Shown here in pieces: positions 44,616 to 51,262 of a DNA stretch of 64,000 bases. The first letter of the stretch is position 1. Every line of letters starts with the position of its first letter. The notes beneath the pieces were generated by a model. It saw only the letters and a program-made list of their open reading frames with translations. It made no database searches and was not told where the DNA came from. Source of the stretch: a virus; the IMG/VR virus record IMGVR_UViG_3300025073_000048, positions 1 through 64,000 of that record. One strand, given 5' to 3'. The position numbers and the translations under genes were made by a program.

Positions 44616-44868
44616 CATTGCGCGTAAGCACAACTGGCCCGAGGAGGCTGAGCAGTTGGCGGACGGACACGTGCCGCCAGGGTTTGGCCGAGAGGTGGGC
44701 CAGACGATTGCCTTGTTCAAGCGGGACTTCCCGTTTGGCCGGGCCGAGCGTAAGCGTGACGACGAGATCGCACGCGAGTTGTCGGAGCTGCGCATGTACT
44801 GTGCGCACCTGCGAATGCGTGAGCTGATGAGTACCCCTAAGCAATTAACACGAGGAGACTTGGCATGA
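44578..44868 (+). CDS. Hypothetical protein, 96 aa
   Basis: From ATG 44578, after GTGGAG; a second ATG follows. MMSYDTMCRRAASIARKHNW; helical, basic. The stop overlaps the next gene's ATG. Function unknown. Confidence 0.5.
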   Translation: MMSYDTMCRRAASIARKHNWPEEAEQLADGHVPPGFGREVGQTIALFKRDFPFGRAERKRDDEIARELSELRMYCAHLRMRELMSTPKQLTRGDLA

Positions 44869-45026
44869 GCAACAATCGTTGGTGTGTGGTGTTGGATGAA
44901 GAAGTGTATGGACCTTTTGATGACTGTGACTATGCAGACCAGTGGTGCGAGGATGACTGCGCCGAGAACAACGGGGACCCCACGTCCTACGTGGTCATGC
45001 CGTTCCACAATGTGGGCGAAGTGTGA
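44865..45026 (+). CDS. Small acidic hypothetical protein, 53 aa
   Basis: 53 residues from ATG 44865 (MSNNRWCVVLDEEVYGPFDD), ATGA overlap with the preceding stop and a GAGGAG site upstream. Acidic with four Cys (CDYADQWCEDDC). Function unknown. Confidence 0.55.
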   Translation: MSNNRWCVVLDEEVYGPFDDCDYADQWCEDDCAENNGDPTSYVVMPFHNVGEV

Positions 45027-45040
45027 GTAGTCCGAGCGAA

Positions 45041-45065
45041 CCAGCACGTGCTCGGGGCGTGCTGG
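45041..45065 (+). promoter_or_regulatory. Leader hairpin
   Basis: Perfect 8-bp CCAGCACG/CGTGCTGG with a nine-nt loop and outer CGAGC (45033-45037)/GCTCG (45068-45072). Downstream are a GACCGCCAGACGG partial repeat, GTTTTCTGTCACTGTTCAA and AAGGAG before ATG 45133. Confidence 0.55.
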
Positions 45066-45132
45066 CTGCTCGCGTTACTTAGGGACCGCCAGACGGACCT
45101 GTTTTCTGTCACTGTTCAAGGAGAATGACTGG

Positions 45133-45423
45133 ATGGCACAAGCCAAGCGCAAGCGTAAGTACAAACCGAAACCTCGTCTCACGTGTGATTTCGTGGTGAA
45201 GAACAACTTCCACAACACGAGCTACACGTTTCGGACGCGGTACTACAAGGCGTTGTCGCGGGACCAGATTCGCTTGTGCCGCAACGCGCTGTGTGGCGTC
45301 TCTAACTGCACGTGCGGCGGGGTAGTGGGTGAGAGGGGTCCTCAGGACTTCGTGATTCGCGATGGGTTCGATGTGACGGGGGCGCGGATCGTGACGTTGG
45401 AACCTATTCGCAAGAAGCTCTGA
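45133..45423 (+). CDS. Basic Cys-containing protein, 96 aa
   Basis: 96 residues, MAQAKRKRKYKPKPRLTCDF; AAGGAG upstream. Strongly basic N-terminus; CRNALCGVSNCTCGG suggests a zinc site. Last gene of the plus-strand operon. Possibly nucleic-acid binding. Confidence 0.55.
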   Translation: MAQAKRKRKYKPKPRLTCDFVVKNNFHNTSYTFRTRYYKALSRDQIRLCRNALCGVSNCTCGGVVGERGPQDFVIRDGFDVTGARIVTLEPIRKKL

Positions 45424-45446
45424 TGCCGCTAGAATGGTGAGCGTTG

Positions 45447-45540
45447 AGCCCGCTTGGGTAGCCGGAGTAGTGACCCGGTGACGTACTTGGAAGGACACGA
45501 GAGTCTCCACCTCCGAGTGCGGTCCAAGCGGGCTTTTTTG
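45447..45540 (+). ncRNA. Structured RNA ending in an intrinsic terminator
   Basis: The outer stem AGCCCGCTTGG (45447-45457) / CCAAGCGGGCT (45524-45534) is perfect, 11 bp, and runs into six T. Inside is a second 9-bp stem GTACTTGGA (45483-45491) / TCCGAGTGC (45512-45520), with two G.U pairs, and a possible third hairpin around 45456-45476. Upstream, TTCGCA (45407) and TAGAAT (45430) 17 bp apart could be a promoter. The loop has several GGA triplets, as CsrA-binding RNAs have. It could also simply be a long terminator. Confidence 0.5.
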
Positions 45541-45550
45541 TTGCGTCTCG

Positions 45551-45712
45551 TCAAGTGCCGCCAGACTCCTCGTCTTTGTCGCTGTCGCGTGGCTTCCTTG
45601 CGTTCTCGATATTGCGTATCCTCTGCACCGCCTTCTCACGGCATTCGTCGCAGAGGATACCGAAGTAGGAGTCGCGCGGCTTACCGCAGAAGCAGCAGGG
45701 TTCAGGCGTCAT
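45551..45712 (-). CDS. Small zinc-ribbon protein, 53 aa
   Basis: From ATG 45712, overlapping the upstream TGA (ATGA). MTPEPCCFCGKPRDSYFGIL, then CDECREKAVQRIRNIE, gives a C..C...C..C zinc ribbon followed by a basic helix and an acidic tail. Function unknown. Confidence 0.6.
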   Translation of the reverse strand: MTPEPCCFCGKPRDSYFGILCDECREKAVQRIRNIENARKPRDSDKDEESGGT

Positions 45713-46035
45713 TTGGCGTCCACCTCGGGGTCCAGCGTGACGGTGAGGGGGATGTCTGTTTCCTCCATCCACGTCAGGTCGATGGTGGGAGGAATGTTCG
45801 TGCCGCCACCAATTGGGTTCAAACATTTCACCGCGTAGAGCACGTATTCGCCAAGGTAGGCCGCTACCGAAACGGCCAGCCTGTTGGCGAACTTACTGAA
45901 TCCCTTCCGTGGCCTGATCGTGACACCGACGCCATCCTTGCAGTCGGCGATCAGATCCTTCGCCATCTCCACGCCCGAGTCCACATTGCCGAGTGTGGCG
46001 TTGGTCCGCGCTTCGATCCTTTTAATGAACCTCAT
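45709..46035 (-). CDS. Hypothetical protein, 108 aa
   Basis: From ATG 46035, overlapping the upstream stop. MRFIKRIEARTNATLGNVDS; helical middle (RLAVSVAAYLGEYVLYAVKC), beta C-terminus. No motif recognised. Confidence 0.5.
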   Translation of the reverse strand: MRFIKRIEARTNATLGNVDSGVEMAKDLIADCKDGVGVTIRPRKGFSKFANRLAVSVAAYLGEYVLYAVKCLNPIGGGTNIPPTIDLTWMEETDIPLTVTLDPEVDAK

Positions 46036-46232
46036 GTTTTTGACAGCCTTTTTCTGGTGATCTCGTAAATGATCGTGGCACAACGCATGCACACGTGAAA
46101 GTCGGATTCGTCGACTGCGAACTCACGAACCTCTCCGCACGTTCCCTTGCGAACAGACAGTCCGATGAACTGTTCTTGTTTCTCGCCTGGGGTGTCGCAG
46201 ATGTCGCAGTCGTAGCCTCGTCGGTAGCCCAT
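46032..46232 (-). CDS. Small zinc-ribbon protein, 66 aa
   Basis: 66 residues, MGYRRGYDCDICDTPGEKQE ... DFHVCMRCATIIYEITRKR: two Cys pairs (CDIC, CMRC) about 40 residues apart. Coupled to the next gene. Function unknown. Confidence 0.55.
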   Translation of the reverse strand: MGYRRGYDCDICDTPGEKQEQFIGLSVRKGTCGEVREFAVDESDFHVCMRCATIIYEITRKRLSKT

Positions 46233-46279
46233 ACTACTTTCCTTCCTTAACCTCTAAGATCTCCTCCAATTCTCTGATG

Positions 46280-46498
46280 TCACAAAAGGTACTTCAGTAT
46301 CACTTTGGCTTCGTCCGTGAGTCGAATACGATGCTCGTCATCAACCATCTCGTGGTCGATTAGTCCAGCAGGCATACGTGACACTAATTGCTCGTAGATT
46401 AACGGTGCGCATTTAGAGAACCCCTGCGCATCGACTGGTGATCTAGCGCATAACTTAAGAACGTTCTGCTGATGCACAGTCAACTTGTTACCGTCCAT
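46280..46498 (-). CDS. Hypothetical protein, 72 aa
   Basis: From ATG 46498 (MDGNKLTVHQQNVLKLCARS). Compact helical with conserved-looking charged C-terminus (DDEHRIRLTDEAKVILKYLL), reminiscent of a winged-helix fold, but no clear family. Confidence 0.5.
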   Translation of the reverse strand: MDGNKLTVHQQNVLKLCARSPVDAQGFSKCAPLIYEQLVSRMPAGLIDHEMVDDEHRIRLTDEAKVILKYLL

Positions 46499-46508
46499 CT
46501 CGACGAAC

Positions 46509-46766
46509 CTACCCTTCAAGATTCTCAACCAACGTACGCAGGTCTTTCCCGATTTGTGCCAGGTGCGGTGCGCTACCACTCTGCACATAGTCCGCGTAGG
46601 CGATTGCTGCCGCACGGCAGGCTGCCACATGCAACCCGTCGTTGGAGAAACTGTCCAGCCGTAAAACGAAATACGCTGCCAGGTGGTCTACCGGCGAACC
46701 ATCGGCGTGCTGGATGCGATATCGCTGATGCAGACCGTTTGGGTTGACATGTTGTCTAGGGATCAT
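46509..46766 (-). CDS. Small phage protein, 85 aa
   Basis: 85 residues. RYRIQHADGSPVDHLAAYFVLRLD followed by helices (RAAAIAYADYVQSGSAPHLA, DLRTLVENLE) resembles a widespread small phage protein that pairs an RI..ADG..VD...YFVLRLD strand set with Ala-rich helices. Function unknown. Confidence 0.6.
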   Translation of the reverse strand: MIPRQHVNPNGLHQRYRIQHADGSPVDHLAAYFVLRLDSFSNDGLHVAACRAAAIAYADYVQSGSAPHLAQIGKDLRTLVENLEG

Positions 46767-47137
46767 GACTCGAGCCCTTCATTCGCTGATTCGTATCCAG
46801 TGGTTTGGTCGATTGTCACATTGAACACCAATGCCCAGTATCCGTCACCTCGGTTTATCCACTTACCTAATCGCACGCTCTTGCCTTCAGGTGTTTCGAC
46901 TTCGACGAACCGTCCACTTTCATGGCTTGGTGGGCCGTCAAAGATGACATGCACAGGGACAGTCAGCACATCAGCGAGCTGCTGCTCCAATTCGACAATC
47001 CGCGTGTCCTTGTATTGCATCACACGTTGCACACCGTCCAGCGGGCTGCCATCGAACTCCGTTGCTCCGGGCTGTGCTTCCAGCCACTTGCGAATATCTC
47101 GCACCCACGCCTCAGAAACATGACTCTTTAGATCCAT
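46763..47137 (-). CDS. Hypothetical protein, 124 aa
   Basis: From ATG 47137 (MDLKSHVSEAWVRDIRKWLE), just after the upstream stop. Mixed helices (QYKDTRIVELEQQLADVLTV) and beta strands. The upstream in-frame extension is Arg-rich and unlikely. Function unknown. Confidence 0.5.
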   Translation of the reverse strand: MDLKSHVSEAWVRDIRKWLEAQPGATEFDGSPLDGVQRVMQYKDTRIVELEQQLADVLTVPVHVIFDGPPSHESGRFVEVETPEGKSVRLGKWINRGDGYWALVFNVTIDQTTGYESANEGLES

Positions 47138-47138
47138 T

Positions 47139-47543
47139 TCATTCCCCTCCCGCCTCTGCGGCCTTGTCGTACCAACCTTCTGTAACCGACAGCAGGAAAT
47201 ACTGTCTGCCGTCACGGGTGTTGTTGATGCGGGTGTTAGACACCGCGTACCGCAGTAACGCCCGCGCCTCCGCGAGCTGTGACTCCAGTTCCTCAATTGT
47301 CGTGAGCCAATCATCGGAGCGAGCCAGAGCCGCCCGCGCCTCAGCGAGCTGTGTTTTCAAGTCTGTACGCTTCGCTCCGCTATCAGCCAATGTCCGGCAG
47401 ATGCCCGCGTTGCATTCTGCCGCTTGCTCAAGTTTTTGGCGGAGATTCCTAATAACGTCTTCGTTTTCGTCTGCCATCGGCCCGTGGCAGAACGGTGTTT
47501 CACTCCTCGTTACACCGCATACCTTGCATCTGTAGTGGCTCAT
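47139..47543 (-). CDS. Coiled-coil protein with N-terminal zinc motif
   Basis: From ATG 47543, ATGA overlap. MSHYRCKVCGVTRSETPFCH then a coiled coil with two LAEARA repeats (KTQLAEARAALARS, LESQLAEARALLRY). Shares the repeat and the EAGGE tail with the next two upstream genes, pointing to a tandem paralogous family. Confidence 0.55.
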   Translation of the reverse strand: MSHYRCKVCGVTRSETPFCHGPMADENEDVIRNLRQKLEQAAECNAGICRTLADSGAKRTDLKTQLAEARAALARSDDWLTTIEELESQLAEARALLRYAVSNTRINNTRDGRQYFLLSVTEGWYDKAAEAGGE

Positions 47544-48073
47544 AATGTGATCCTTTTCCAATCGTCACCTCCGTTTCGACATTCGATACAGACTCCGTGC
47601 TTGCAGGGCTCACCAAGCTCGCAGTCGCACATATTTGTTCGGAACGCACACTCTTGCAGCGAGGTTGGACAGCCGCATGAACAGCAGTCGATAGGCCAAC
47701 GCATCACGGCTTCCTTATGCGACAGACTACACGGTAGGCACCACTCGCTTTCATGGACACTGTGCTCGCAGTACCCCCGCTCCGGTTCGTGTTTCTGTTT
47801 CATCTCACGCAGCAACGCCCGGGCCTCCGCGAGCTGCTGGCGTGTGGTTATGAGTTCCTCTTCGATAGCATTCGCAAGGTCCGTAATTTGCATGGCGCTA
47901 TTCACCATAACCTCATGGTCGCGCTCGTGGTCGTCCCAGGCGTCTTTTAACCCCTCCTTAAACAAATTGGCGTCTTTCGTCGCCTCCGCGAGCTGCTGGC
48001 GAAGCTCAGTAATGATGTCGATAGCCTTCGCGCAATCTGGTCCAGACTGATACTGACATGGACACTCACTCAT
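47540..48073 (-). CDS. Coiled-coil/zinc protein, 177 aa
   Basis: From ATG 48073, ATGA overlap. Begins MSECPCQYQSGPDCAKAIDI, has coiled coils (ELRQQLAEATKD, TRQQLAEARALLREM) and several Cys clusters (YCEHSVHESEWCLPCSLS, CKHGVCIECRNGG). Part of the tandem family with LAEA repeats. Confidence 0.55.
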   Translation of the reverse strand: MSECPCQYQSGPDCAKAIDIITELRQQLAEATKDANLFKEGLKDAWDDHERDHEVMVNSAMQITDLANAIEEELITTRQQLAEARALLREMKQKHEPERGYCEHSVHESEWCLPCSLSHKEAVMRWPIDCCSCGCPTSLQECAFRTNMCDCELGEPCKHGVCIECRNGGDDWKRITL

Positions 48074-48453
48074 TCCCCACCTCCCGCCTTCACAGCCTTG
48101 AGCCTCAGCGACCACGCCATCCACACGCGGTCGGCTTCGTCATTTCTCGGAGCGTCCAAAATTCGTGGCAGTTGTTTCCGTAACTCCGCCAGAGCCGCCC
48201 GCGCCTCCTCCAACTGTCCAGCAACAGTTGACAGTTCCGCCTCCACCCGCTTGCACGCCTCCCTCCATGTGTCGCCGTCGCCTGCGGCGTGAAGCTGTTG
48301 CTCCAAGTCAGCAACGCGAACGATCGTGCCATTTTCAAGGTCTTCATGAGCCGCCCGTGCATTCGCAATCTGGTTCACGATATCGAGTACCCAGGTCCTG
48401 GCCTCGCGGTTCATCTTCAGCAGTTCCTGCTGGAGTCCTTCAGGTTGTTCCAT
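48070..48453 (-). CDS. Coiled-coil protein, 127 aa
   Basis: From ATG 48453 (MEQPEGLQQELLKMNREART). Leu-heptads: LEQQLHAAGDGDTWREACKR and GQLEEARAALAELRKQL. C-terminal AGGGE is shared with the next genes. Third member of the tandem LAEA/LEEA family. Confidence 0.55.
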   Translation of the reverse strand: MEQPEGLQQELLKMNREARTWVLDIVNQIANARAAHEDLENGTIVRVADLEQQLHAAGDGDTWREACKRVEAELSTVAGQLEEARAALAELRKQLPRILDAPRNDEADRVWMAWSLRLKAVKAGGGE

Positions 48454-48649
48454 CGGTTGGTTCCTTCTCTTTCTGATTGTCGCAGCACTGCGTATCAGGA
48501 CACTCGAAGCACAGCTGGTCGCCGTGTCGACAAGCAAGTAATGCGTCTCGTTCCTTTGTCACCGAGTCGAGCTTTTCCTCCAGCTCCTCGATGTCAACCT
48601 CGGCCTGGATGCAGGCCTTGCACCGGTCGTCTTGCTTGGGCTTAGCCAT
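48440..48649 (-). CDS. Small Cys-rich coiled-coil protein, 69 aa
   Basis: 69 residues, MAKPKQDDRCKACIQAEVDI, then a short coiled coil (ELEEKLDSVTKERDALLACR) and a Cys cluster (QLCFECPDTQCCDNQ). Overlaps the preceding gene's start. Function unknown. Confidence 0.55.
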   Translation of the reverse strand: MAKPKQDDRCKACIQAEVDIEELEEKLDSVTKERDALLACRHGDQLCFECPDTQCCDNQKEKEPTDGTT

Positions 48650-48652
48650 TGG

Positions 48653-49030
48653 TCACTCCATCCAACTCAAACAGTCTTCTGTCTCGCACTGGCCGTGGAC
48701 GTGTCCGTTGTACCCGGCATGCGACACATGCAACCTTCCACCGCAGCACGGACACTCGACAACGCCTTTCCAGGACTTACCTTTGTGCTCACGCTTGATC
48801 GCGACGATTACAGGGCCAACCTTCCGGTGCATCTCCATCCGCTCGTCCAGAAAAGCCGGCCACTCGTCGATCTCGGCCTGTGACGGTTCCTCGTACTTAT
48901 CGCAGGTGCAGTCACCCTTGCGGAATGTGGTGATACACGGCAGCGGCTTGACCGTCTCGTAGTCCACTCCCGCTTTGCACACCTTGTTCTGAATCCCAGT
49001 GAAGTGTTTGCAGGTTCCTGCTTTGCTCAT
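48653..49030 (-). CDS. Small Cys/His-rich phage protein
   Basis: About 125 residues from ATG 49030 after a perfect GGGAGG; a GTG at 49093 overlaps the upstream stop. AGTCKHFTGIQNKVCKAGVD resembles a common phage motif (C.HF.G.QN..C.AG). CPCCGGRLHVSHAG (zinc ribbon) lies near the C-terminus. Function unknown. Confidence 0.6.
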   Translation of the reverse strand: MSKAGTCKHFTGIQNKVCKAGVDYETVKPLPCITTFRKGDCTCDKYEEPSQAEIDEWPAFLDERMEMHRKVGPVIVAIKREHKGKSWKGVVECPCCGGRLHVSHAGYNGHVHGQCETEDCLSWME

Positions 49031-49089
49031 TTCACCCTCCCGGTGAAGCGCCGACACGTGTTCGTCGGCGCATGGTTTCGACACGTGCT

Positions 49090-49467
49090 TCACTCCGATT
49101 CCACGACCGTCTCTTTGTCCGCGCGCTTCTTGATGACGATCTTCTCTTTGTTCTCACTCTTGAGCGTCACCGTGTACCCTTCGACCTCGCACTCAGAAAT
49201 GCTGTGGTCGTGCATCACCGCGAGGAGGTTCGTGCGCGCGACGTTTTCCGCCTCTTGGGTCTTCATCCGTGTGGTGAGCAGCTCGACGTATCCCTGCGCG
49301 GCTTCCTGCACCACAGGGTTGGGCGGATCATAAGTGCCAGGGATGCGCTGTTGCACGAGCTTCGCGTCGTCCTGCGTCGGCTCACCCTGATTGGGTGGCT
49401 CCGTGCACTCGGCCGTCTCGCGGTCAATGTCAGCGGTTGGTAGCTCGACTGTTTCGTCGCATGTCAT
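49090..49467 (-). CDS. Hypothetical protein, 125 aa
   Basis: 125 residues, MTCDETVELPTADIDRETAE, acidic disordered N-terminus, then a helical section (EAAQGYVELLTTRMKTQEAE) and beta C-terminus (GYTVTLKSENKEKIVIKK). No family recognised. Confidence 0.5.
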   Translation of the reverse strand: MTCDETVELPTADIDRETAECTEPPNQGEPTQDDAKLVQQRIPGTYDPPNPVVQEAAQGYVELLTTRMKTQEAENVARTNLLAVMHDHSISECEVEGYTVTLKSENKEKIVIKKRADKETVVESE

Positions 49468-49595
49468 AATGGTTCACAGCCTGTCGTAATGGGTGCCTAG
49501 ATGGAAGACAAAGACCGGCCAGCGGGGGTCGTCCGTGGGCTGGCCGGGTATGGATACCACACCTCACACGTCCATGCTCCGTCCGCGTCAGCCTG

Positions 49596-49688
49596 TTACT
49601 TGCACTTCCCTTTCGTTGCCTTCGGGGGCGCCGCCTTCGCGGCTGTCTTCGTGGATTTGGCTGGCTTCGCGGTTTTCTTCTTCGCCAT
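49596..49688 (-). CDS. Tiny Lys/Ala-rich (histone H1-like) peptide, 30 aa
   Basis: ATG 49688 with GGAG 8 nt upstream gives MAKKKTAKPAKSTKTAAKAA and a ten-residue PPKATKGKCK tail. Its AKKxAxKPAK composition resembles histone H1-like C-terminal tails. It lies four bases after the upstream gene's stop. Very short, but coding is supported by the ribosome binding site and its operon position. Could bind DNA or RNA. Confidence 0.5.
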   Translation of the reverse strand: MAKKKTAKPAKSTKTAAKAAPPKATKGKCK

Positions 49689-49692
49689 CGGA

Positions 49693-49953
49693 TCAAACTC
49701 CAAACACTCCAGGACAGGTGAGATCGGGACAGGACATACAATCCTGTCCAGGACGACCGCACCTTGCTTTCACGAGCGACTGCCGTGTCGCCTCCAGTTC
49801 GAGCGCCAGGGCGGATTCAATCGCCGTCGCGTTCTCGACAAACATCCTGCCTTCATAGATTGCCACCCGGTCGACGGGTCCCTCCAAGCGAATGATGTCA
49901 TACTCGCGTCCCTGCAGCGTGACCGTCGTGATCAATCGCTGTGCTGTATTCAT
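49693..49953 (-). CDS. Hypothetical protein, 86 aa
   Basis: 86 residues, MNTAQRLITTVTLQGREYDI; ATGA overlap with the upstream gene. beta strands, a helix (ATAIESALALELEATRQSLV), then a Cys cluster (CGRPGQDCMSCPDLTCPG). Function unknown. Confidence 0.55.
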   Translation of the reverse strand: MNTAQRLITTVTLQGREYDIIRLEGPVDRVAIYEGRMFVENATAIESALALELEATRQSLVKARCGRPGQDCMSCPDLTCPGVFGV

Positions 49954-50303
49954 GCGGGTCCCACGTCGATACGAACGACCTTATGGTTGTGCCACCCTCG
50001 TACCGTCGCCATCGCTGGCGCGGGTTCCTCCGTGATCGCCCACCGAGACCGCTTCTGGCGTTCCTCGTCGCTCCACTTCGCTTGGATCGCGAGTGTCGCC
50101 ACCCGAATCTCCTCCTGAGTCGGCATGTAAAGTGCGAAGTCCCGGCAGCCGCACTGAGGGCATTCCCCCTCCTTGGTCTCCCACGTGTGCGTGCATTGGT
50201 CGCAGTGCTTCCGTGCGTTCATCCAGTCTGGCGGCTTGTGGTACGTCGCTTTCTTCTGCTGACGCTGGTTGGATTGTGACGATGCAGCATTCAGGGTGGC
50301 CAT
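49950..50303 (-). CDS. Zinc-finger protein overlapping RusA frame
   Basis: From ATG 50303 (MATLNAASSQSNQRQQKK). CDQCTHTWETKEGECPQCGC is a clear C..C...C..C zinc ribbon. The gene overlaps the 3' part of the RusA frame by over 300 bases in another register; the zinc motif argues this frame is real, so the RusA C-terminus may be the dispensable one. Confidence 0.6.
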   Translation of the reverse strand: MATLNAASSQSNQRQQKKATYHKPPDWMNARKHCDQCTHTWETKEGECPQCGCRDFALYMPTQEEIRVATLAIQAKWSDEERQKRSRWAITEEPAPAMATVRGWHNHKVVRIDVGPA

Positions 50304-50736
50304 AAGTCTTTTCCACTTCCAGGCGCACGGTAGCGCAGTCATCTCTATAAATGATTCCAGTAAGCGCATCCTCGACCGCGCGCGTGAGTTTCAGCACGTC
50401 TGGTTTGATCACGTGATGCGGTGGGGCGTTATCCCGCAGTAAGTGCGAATGTTTGCCCGTACGGTAGTGCCCTTTCGGACGTGCGATCACAAAGCAAATG
50501 CGGACTGACACAGCACACGTGAGCAATTCACCTTTGTACGCATCGCTGGCAGCCTTGCGTACCTCTTGCTTCCATGATGCCACCTTCCTATTCGAGTCGA
50601 CCACCGACACGACTGGCGCGCCGTTCTCTCGTGTGACGTAACTGCCATCCTTGCGCCGAACCGCAAACGCGGTCTTGCTTCCGGCCGTTTGCGAGTGTCC
50701 ATACACGATGAATCGAATCGGAAACGTCACGATCAC
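49981..50736 (-). CDS. rusA: RusA-type Holliday junction resolvase
   Basis: 251 residues from GTG 50736 (GTGA overlap with the upstream stop). The N-terminal ~130 residues match RusA: FIVYGHSQTAGSKTAF and KPDVLKLTRAVEDALTGIIY followed by DDCATVRLEVEKTY, where the two Asp of the catalytic set (KPDxxKLxxxxxDAL, YxDDxxV) are present. Residues beyond about 150 are low complexity and overlap the zinc-finger gene in another frame. It would resolve recombination and replication branch points before packaging. Confidence 0.75.
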   Translation of the reverse strand: MIVTFPIRFIVYGHSQTAGSKTAFAVRRKDGSYVTRENGAPVVSVVDSNRKVASWKQEVRKAASDAYKGELLTCAVSVRICFVIARPKGHYRTGKHSHLLRDNAPPHHVIKPDVLKLTRAVEDALTGIIYRDDCATVRLEVEKTYGHPECCIVTIQPASAEESDVPQAARLDERTEALRPMHAHVGDQGGGMPSVRLPGLRTLHADSGGDSGGDTRDPSEVERRGTPEAVSVGDHGGTRASDGDGTRVAQP

Positions 50737-51260
50737 ACCTCCACCAGCGTTTCTTCGCAGCCGCTCATAATGCGCTCAATGATTACGGCGCCGGTGTGAT
50801 TCGCATCGTTGCGCATCACGTAGCAGTGTGTCGCGCCGCCACAGTCCTCACAAAGGAATCCCAGCGCGAGCATCATGCCCTCACAGTCGCGATGCACTCC
50901 AGCCATCACAGCGGTCGTCGCGTACGTCGCCTTCTTCACGGAAAGAACGGCGTGCAACGCGAGTCGCATGCTGTCTGTCATGGGAGCATCCGTGTGGTCA
51001 CTGACAACGATTGCTTGCACCAACAGAAAGTTTTCCCAGCCAAACAGTCCATCAGTTCGTTCGATATGCACAAACGCGCATAATCCAACAATCTCGCCAT
51101 CATCGTTTAATGTCAGCAACACTTTGCCTTCGTGTCGCACGAACGCGATGACGCTGCAGGTCGTTGACAACACGTTGCACTGCCGATCGCGCATGTACCG
51201 CGCGACCTTTCGCAGCTCGGTCAATCTCGCGTATCTCGTTTCCACTTCAGTCACCCCCAC
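50733..51260 (-). CDS. Hypothetical protein, possible GNAT-like
   Basis: 175 residues from GTG 51260; a GTG five codons later is also possible. EGKVLLTLNDDGEIVGLCAF then ENFLLVQAIVVSDHTDAPMT recalls the beta strands of GNAT acetyltransferases, but the P-loop-like Q/RxxGxG/A motif is not clear. C-terminal EDCGGATHCYVMRND. Function uncertain. Confidence 0.4.
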   Translation of the reverse strand: MGVTEVETRYARLTELRKVARYMRDRQCNVLSTTCSVIAFVRHEGKVLLTLNDDGEIVGLCAFVHIERTDGLFGWENFLLVQAIVVSDHTDAPMTDSMRLALHAVLSVKKATYATTAVMAGVHRDCEGMMLALGFLCEDCGGATHCYVMRNDANHTGAVIIERIMSGCEETLVEV

Positions 51261-51262
51261 GG

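Noticed and set aside
45447-45540. tRNA gene (class II size, 7-bp acceptor-like stem)
   Set aside because: No T-loop TTCRA match with a stable stem, no anticodon arm; internal pairing conflicts with a tRNA fold.
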